64,000 bases of DNA. Source: Liolophura sinensis (taxonomy: Eukaryota > Mollusca > Polyplacophora > Chitonida > Chitonidae). The position numbers were made by a program, and so were the translations under genes. Where the stretch lies: positions 372,001 to 436,000 of the forward strand of contig NC_088304.1 in NCBI RefSeq assembly GCF_032854445.1, in the 5' to 3' direction. The notes under the pieces were generated by a model that saw nothing but the letters and a program-made list of their open reading frames with translations, was not told the origin of the DNA and searched no databases. Shown piece by piece: positions 48,401 through 57,400 of the stretch; within the stretch, counting starts at the first letter, position 1; every line of letters starts with the position of its first letter.

Positions 48401-51400
48401 GACTTGTTACTTTCTAATATACAGTGCGGTTTTCGGCAAGGTAGATCTTCTATGGATCACCTTTTTCGATTCGAAACCTTGATTAGGAATGGTTTCATCA
48501 ATAATAAACATGTGGTGTCGACATTTTTCGAACTTGAAAAGGCCTACGACACCACATGGAAATATAGGTATTGTAAAAGGCCTTGCTGATATGAGCCTTA
48601 AAGGCCGATTAACCAATATTCATATCAGAATTTTTCTCTGATCGTCAGTTTAAGGTTCTGGTGGGGTCCACTCTTTCGGACTCGTATGAGCAGGAAATGG
48701 GTGTACCCCAGGGCAGTATTCTATCACCAACTCTGTTAAGCATAAAAATAAATAACTCAGCAAAAACTTAACATCGAGTTCTATAAATGTTGATGACTTC
48801 CTTATACCAAGCTAAAAATATAAATAACATTGAATGTCAGTGTGGAGCTTTGTCTAAATAAAATCGAGAGAAGGGCAACTGAAAACGGTTATAGATTTTC
48901 AACGTCTAAAACCTCTCGGTATACATTTTTGTAACAGACGGAAATTTCATCTTGACCCTGGTCTAAAATTTGGTGGTAAACAAATTAAAATTGTTGGTGA
49001 AACTAAATTTTTGGGTATAATATTTGATAAGAAATTATTTTTATACCTCATCTAAAAATGCTTAAAGGTAAATGTACAAAGGCTCTCGATATAATCAAGG
49101 TCGTGTCTAGCACCGAGTGAGGTGCTGACCGATCTATTTTATTAAACCTATATCGTTCTCTGGTGAGGTCCAAACTGGATTATGGGTTCATCATTTATGG
49201 TTCCGCTAGGAAATCATATCTCAAAATGTTGGATCCAGTCCATCACCAAGGTCAGAGACTCAGCCTTGATGCTTTTAGAACCTCACCAGTAGAGAGTTTA
49301 TACGTGAAGGCTAATGAGCCTGCTTTATATAACCGACGTAACAGAGCCTTCAGTATGCTACAAAGCTTAAAGCTCATCTAACAAACCCTGCCTACGACTG
49401 TGTTTTCAACCCATCATATGTAGATAAATCTAATGAAAATTCCCAGCATGTTCCTTTCGTTCGGTCTGCGTATACGGGACCATATTGTGAAAGCTAACAT
49501 CAAGCTAGCGAACATATCTCCGGTGTCTTTTCCGGAGTCTCCTCCATGGCTACTTCCACAACCCAAATTAATATTTGGTCTACGTGAGCACAAAGAAATC
49601 AGATACAAATCGTCTTATAATTCAGCAGAGTTTTGCTGAAATTAAGGTTAATTATATGGATTATAAGTTTATATATACTGACGGGTCTAAGGGTGGGAAC
49701 AGGGTTGTGGCTGCGGCCCAGAGGGCAGTGATATGCATCGACTCACTGCCTTGCCTTTGGGCAAGTGAGAATAATAAATTTAAAAATCCATTAATTCATG
49801 AAATAATAGCCAAACATAAAAAACTAATTAAAAGAGATAAAGATATATTCTGTTGGATACCAAGTCATACTGGTATCCATGGAAAAACAGTCGTGGACAG
49901 GGAAGCGAAAGGTGTCTTATGTAAACCTGTATCTCGGGTTAAAATAACGTATACTGACATGAAGTCCAATAGTCTTAAATATATTCGTCACCTTAGGCAG
50001 GGCGAATGGTATTTGCATGTACGTTATAGGATGAATGGAATGTCATTGGCTATAATAATTGTACTTGCGAAAAGTCTCATAGAGACCTAGTAGTTTTAAC
50101 GAGGTGTCGTATTGGGCATTCCTGTCTAAAACACAGTTTCATACTAGATGGGAGCAATGCCCCCGAGTGTTTTGCACAGTATGGCATCATCCATATCCTG
50201 GTTGACTGTGTAGACTTTGTCCATGTTCGGCAAAGATTCTACTCAGTCAACTATATATGATTTATTTGACAGCATCGCTGGTGATGTCACAAATATTTGA
50301 AAGCCATTGGCCTATATCATAGAATATAAATTTTAACTGTAAGAAATATTTACAGATAAAAAGTTATATACATATAGATTTCTACATATACTATTTTTAA
50401 ACTATGCTGGTTTTCGAGTTTTAACTCTTGTTTTTCTTTTATCTGATTTTAAACATGTCTGAACTTTTTGTTTCATTTTGGATGTTATAACTGTCATATC
50501 GAAAACCTCCACTGGGTGGTGTTTTCACCTTGTTCTCGCCACGATATGGCCGAAATATTGCCGATGTGGCGTTAAGCCATATTCATTCATTCCCTTCTTA
50601 CAGTATCAGATATCTCTCTTCCCTTCTTACAGTATCAGGTATCTCCCTTTTGTTCCTGTTGCATATACACTTCAGAAATCAGCACACACACTGCTCGTGG
50701 CAGTGTCCCGCAATTTGAAAGTCGGCCCTTCCTTCCGGATAATTTTCGTAGTGTTTTGAAGTTGTTTTTCATCAACATCACATGTCTATAATGCTGAATT
50801 TTTCAACTCGTTATTTAGGAGGGGAGGCTGGAAAGTTTTTATCCTGAGGTACTCGAAGTGATCCTATCTGCTTGTTATGTAGATAACTGAGTGAATAGTT
50901 CCTTGTCAACACATGAAGGTTCTTGTGGTCATTATGTTCTAAGTACATCTAAGAAACATCACCATGTCTGACGAATCAACGCACTAGACGAATCTTGAGC
51001 AAGGCGCGGCGATCAAATTCCTCATAAAGTGCAATAAAACGCCAAGGATATATATTTGAGGAGATGTCTTTTGTTATGGAGACTTAAGACCTTCATATTC
51101 CACAGTGGAATGCTGGACTCAACTTTTCGGAAATGGGCGAGAGTCCATTAAAGATGACACCCGTTCACGCCGCCTATCAACGGTTGTCACAAATGAAACC
51201 ATTCACAAAGTTAAGACACTAGTACGAGAACATCGTAGAACCAAGTTGTGGCAGATACCTGAAGTTCTGAGCATTAGTAAGGAACGAATTGGAGAAATGT
51301 TGCAGGTACATTTTGCATGTGAAAAAGGTGAGCACACGAAGGGTGCCGAAAATGCACACTATACTCGACAAACAGAGGCAAGCCGAATGTTCGAGAGAGT

Positions 51401-54400
51401 TTTTGAAGCCATGCAGGGACAATTTGGACAAAGTTTGGTCTCGTATCGTCACCACAGACGCGACAATATGACCTGGAACGCAAACAAGAGTCCATGCAGT
51501 GGATTCAGAAGGGTGAAAGACCTCCAAAGAAAGTTGAAGTTTAAAAGTCGGCACTCAAGCCCATGGCCAAAATTTTCTGAGACTGGGATTCTTCTCATTG
51601 ATTACCTGCCTAAGTCAACTACAATGAATGGGGCATATTATTCTGACCTTTTGACCAAGGTAGGACAAGCCCTTGTTGAGAAGAGGAGGGGTAAAATCAG
51701 CAAAGGCGTCCACTTTTTGCAAGACAACGCACGCGTTCAACACTGCCCGGGTTGCAAGGCGTGCCCTGAGAGAAGCGGGCTTCAACAAGCACCACCTGTC
51801 ACCCTACAGTCCAGACCTCTAGAGGCTACTTTTTTATTCAGTAACCTGAAAAAGGACCTGCCGATGGAAAAGGTGTGAGGACGATGAGGACATCATGGCG
51901 ACAGTGAACGAGCATTTTGAGGTCAAAGAGAATATTTTTGAACGGTATCAAGGTATTGTATATGAAATGTAAACAATGCGTTGAACTACAGGGAGATTAT
52001 ATTGATAAATAGAAATTATTGAAGTTTTCTGTTCCTTGTCCAAGTACCCCAAGCCAAGAACGCTTCAGCCTCCCCTTGTATGCTTGAAAACGTACCCGTG
52101 ATAAACTGTACCCGTGATGAATTCTAATAATTTGTGTTTTATTGGCAGCTCGGACTCATGAAGACTACAATACAGTGGTACAAATGCTGGGTATATTCTG
52201 TGCTCCGTTTATTGGCCTCGTTATGGACAGACAAGGGGTTCCAGTGCAAGGTATTTATGGAAGCTGCTCCTTCCCTTTTCGCCGCATAATTACTTGACAA
52301 TTTTATGCGATGATTTATCGCGGTGAGTCGCTGGCTCAAATGTTAGAATGCTGCCTCGCTACAAGTATCAGTCTTATTAATGATTGTGCCCGAATGCCGC
52401 TCTTGCTTCTTCCACTTCAGTTTAAAGTCAGGAGATGGGTCAGGTTCATAACGATGGGCAGTAGTTTAGTCCACGTTCTACCACCTGAACGCCGTCGTAT
52501 AGGTGAAGAGTTCTTGAACATGGCAGCGCTGAAGGACAAACAAAATGTCAGTCTCTTTTAAATACTTTAGGTTATATTGACATCCTGATTAACATGTTCT
52601 GAGCTTAATACCATGTACACAGTAATGCAATTGTCCGCTCTTTTACTGCAATAATTGTCCGTTACCATAGTTTTATTTATTCAAAAATATGTAGATAAAT
52701 CGGTTTAAAATCAGCACACAACTGTTCATTATTCAGGGTATTGGTAGATTTCGATATTACAATGTATTTTGTTGTACAGATATTAGTAAAATGATCAATG
52801 ACTAGTAGGGAGAAGGTCCTTTTATATAAGATTCCCAATTCATAGCTGCTACACCGTATTTATTAAGTACCTTTCATGCCGTAATAAAAATAATTAAGCG
52901 ACTTCTCTGTAGTGTAGAAGTAAATCAACCAATATTTAACATCGTCACAAAGCTCAACGGTCTCATAACTACACTAACCAACAAATGCAATTCTCATGTC
53001 TGCAATCAACCCTTTTCACAACACTTCTGGTTTCTACAAATTCTCACGAAAATAATGTTTTACTTTATGGACAGTGCATTTAAGTCATAAATCCTTTCGT
53101 TCATTCTATATGGTTTGTATTTATCAGTTACCAAAGCTCTTAACCACGTTTCACGTCACCAAGCTGTGCACAGTTAACTACTAAAACAATAAAATGCTCG
53201 TGGATTGAGCCATTGGAAGCGAGTATAAGCTTTTATCAAGAACCATTCACTTAAGAAGTAATTCCCATTTCGTAAATTGGCATGAGATTGGATTTCTCTA
53301 GTTGCGTATGACCGTTTGACAACAATGGTCATGTCGTTGCTGCCTTGGTTTTACTCCGCTGTAATTTTTACTAAATAATTGCGAGGCCTTCGTGACTGAG
53401 ATTTTAGAGTGCTAGCGCACCAGAGCCTCTCATCAATGCGGTCACTGTTAGACGTCGAAATGTCCGTCAGCAATCTGCGGATGGCGGTGGTTTTCCTCCG
53501 GACTGTAATCGTTTAACTTCCACCAGAACGCTGCCCATCGTGTAAGTGAAATCTACTCAACTATGGCGTCAAATATCAGTAAAATTAATAAATGAATTTA
53601 ACATTTTCTCATTTGTAGTGAAGGGCTCCAATCAATTTTGATGGTAATCGTGTATCTGTTTTTCGCCCAGGTTCTTCCCCGTACGTCCGCCAGATGCAGA
53701 ACGTTATGGCCGCAGTCTTCCTGACGACCTTCGTGTCCGTCCTGCTGAACATTTTATCCTCAGCGCCATTGCTAGACGTTCAGATCGGAGTCTTCCTTTT
53801 GGCCTTAATCCTCCGTGTTTTCACAGTGGCCACGACTGCAGCCTTCCTCACACATGTGTCAGTACGGACGATGTCGTCCACTTTAGTACTTCTATTCGGT
53901 CAACAAACATTGTTGTATTAAAGGGAAAGAAACTGTAAAACTAAAATATGCATCATTAGAACATCCACCCACAGAAACTAAAAATGAGGTATACATCAGT
54001 GAAACATCTGTTGACAAGAGTCACAACATACGCCGCAACAAATGCATTTGTGTGAAATCTATAAAAGAATGCCACTAGCATCGTGGTTAGTATAATCGCT
54101 TAGGGGAATCTTTATCGGTATTGATGATAGGTATGTGGTTTACCATGAAAACCGCGCACGTGGACAAATGTGTCCAGCAAAAATGAAACCTTATGCGGAA
54201 AACGGTTGGAGTTGTAACCAGGAAATCATTTCTGTATATTTATTATTTAAGGAAAATGGCTATCTTATTACCATAACAAGCGGAAAGATGAACACATTTG
54301 AGTCGCGACACATCGTCATCTGTGTATCCATGTATCCACCAAAATGTGGAAGGCAGCTGGAGTTATTGCCCGGACACAAAATCGTATTCTATTTATATAG

Positions 54401-57400
54401 TATACATAGGGAAATGGCAACCTGCTAACCATGACAGCTCCGGAAACGAAATCATTTCTATACATATAGTATACATAAGGAAAATGGCTATCTTATTACC
54501 ACAACAAGCGCGGAAATGGACAAATGTGAGTTGCCACACATCATCTGTTTAAAAAAAATGAAAGCTCTACATGGAAAACAGTGAGAGTTATAGCCTGGAC
54601 AACGAAATCATATGTATTTGGGTATTACATTTAAGGAAAGTGGATGTGTGGTTACCATGGTAACTGTGGAAATGAAAAATGTGACTCGCGACTCATCGGC
54701 ATATGTGTATGTTTGTATCCACTAAAATTAAAACTCTACGTGCAAAACAACTGGAGATATAGCCCTAACACGAATACAGATGGACAAAATCGCCATAACA
54801 TGATACTCTCCGCCTAATCGCGTCTAAAAATTGTACCTGGAAATACCATTACTTTTTTCCACATATTTTCTGAATAAACATCCGCGAACTGTGCTCGTTT
54901 AATATGCATCTGCATGAAAAAACAAAGCTGATATTAAATTTTTTTGGCTTGGCAAAACTCGCTGTGACATCATTGTCTACATACATTATCAATCATTTAA
55001 ATCAATGATAAAAACATATAAAAAAAAAATCTCTGCATTTTATATGTATAAAATCGGCATATACGTAACAACTACAGTCCCAGTTCACTCGGCTGAGTGC
55101 TGGCTACAAATAAAGGTCATTCTTCTATTAATGACGGAACGCATTTCTTGGTATGAAATGAGGTTTATGGAAAACTTTCCTATACATTTCCTGTAAGTAT
55201 ACATGTACATTTAGAAATCAATAACCATGTTTTAACAATACATAACCCCAATTACATGCTGCTATACACTGAATTAAGCAAAGCCACAGTACAAATATGG
55301 AATAATCAAAACGGAGCGGTACACTTGGCCTTGTCAATCTGTGTCGAGTCCCTAAGTGCAGATGATGGCTTTATTCAGAACAGAAGGAAATGAATTATTC
55401 ATGTTCCTTTCGTGATCAATTAAGTCTTTTGTTGTCAAGAACACAAAGCTTGATTGGCCTCCTCTTCGAATCATTACAACATACTTAGCGTGCAACCTCT
55501 TGGAGTGCGTGTCATTACTGGGTTTTCGCGTGCATACCAATGGCTTTGTACCCGTGACACACATTACTTCGGTGAATCACTTACACGTAGCAAATATTCA
55601 AACATGTTCTCAGTTGATGTGGCTTAAGTACAATCCACTCTCATTCCCTTCGGTGGTCACGACATTCCAAAATACATAAAGCACAATCGTTACTTATTAA
55701 CAACAAATAACTGCAGCTTCCCAGAGTTATTTGTCTGAATGTCTATCTTATGTTGCAGTGAACGTAACTATAAGGCTAAGTTGTTTGACACCTGTCAAAT
55801 GTAAAAATTCTCAAATGTCCATTTATAAGGTAGGAAAATGATTTACTAAAAACCTGTAACAACAAGGTGATGACCAGGCTCAGGGAACATGAAACCATCT
55901 TAGACTTAAGTGAAAATTTAATTTGGTACTTTCCTTTGTGTTATTTTAGCTGAATTGTTTTCTTAAAATTGTATTGACAAAAACTATTTTTTATCGTGTT
56001 ACGTAAGAAAGAATTTTAATGGGGATATGACTTTTTAATTCATTTTGATTTAAATATAAGACGGCTTCGTCAAAAGTATTGAGTTACTAAAGAAAACAAT
56101 TACTCTCTGTGCAAATAGACGTCTTGGTTCATGATTTAAACCAGAAAAGTCTGCAGAATGTTACATTTCAAAATACGTCATTACGTCATTATATGCTCAG
56201 ATTATATGTGTATGTACTTATACCACCTCCATCTAACCAGTTTGCTGTTGTGACCTAAGATTTTACTTCTTCACTTCCAAATGCCCTACACTTTTCCACT
56301 GCTGCTGTTCAACGTTGTTTCCCGTTACGTCTTGTACTGTGTCAGATTATTCCTTTGGGATGACAAAATCATTTCAGCTCCCATGTGGACCCTGACCGCC
56401 ACTTTCCGCCACCAGGTTGATTTGTACACCGACATAGTACACGCATTGTCCTCAGTTGCCACGTCTATCCATCTTCAATGACATGCAAGAAGCAGTTAAT
56501 TATTTGTTTCTTACTATCCATTGTCCTGTCAGACCAGCCCATTTGGACGATATTCTTACGTCTTCACGTCATTCTGATCCACATCACATCTTAATATCAG
56601 GTATATTTCGAAAAAATCGTAATTATTCCCCGGACGAGCTCCTAACTGAGGACTAGCAATCAGGACGTGCTTGATGTTCCTATTGTGCCCAGATATAATA
56701 CACTTCCGGAGTAAATTTGCGCGGCGCTGTGATTTCCCAGTGGTAAAATATGCGATTAATAAAACCGATGGTCAGAGAAAAGCGTCCCAGTCTCTCCAGC
56801 ATTGCAGAATGCATTTAAGGATTTGTTCACCTCAGTGTGAAATCTGAAAAGGTAATGCAATGCCCATTTCTGAGGATGATATTTAATTAACGTATTCCAA
56901 CCGCTGTCTTAATTTAGCACAGAACGTGCCGTTTGTTAATCGTGGCACGAAGGCCATCTGTTTTCATACTAACTACTTACTTTAGACGTCCTATGTTCTA
57001 AGTTCTCGCCTAAATAAATATACGCTGCAGTTCCATCATGATTGTGTGAAAATTACATGTTTTTCAGCCATTTTCCTCAAGAACATTTCGGAAAACTGTA
57101 TGGACTGACGACTTTTGTAGCCGCCATGTTTGGAATCTGTCTCTATCCACTGAGATATGCTCTGCTCTACAAACTTGACGGAAATCCTTTTTATGTAAGT
57201 ACTTTTTATCGATAAAATATTACACTTTGATTTACAATGAGGGCGTTCAATAAAATCATTTATTAAAATATTGGAAAACGACAAAAATCATACATTTCTA
57301 CGTGTGGTGCGTTTAAAAGAAAAAAAAAACATATTTATACAACCTTTATCTTAAATGAAATGGCAATACAAACTGTGTGGAATTCAATTTTTTTATAGAT

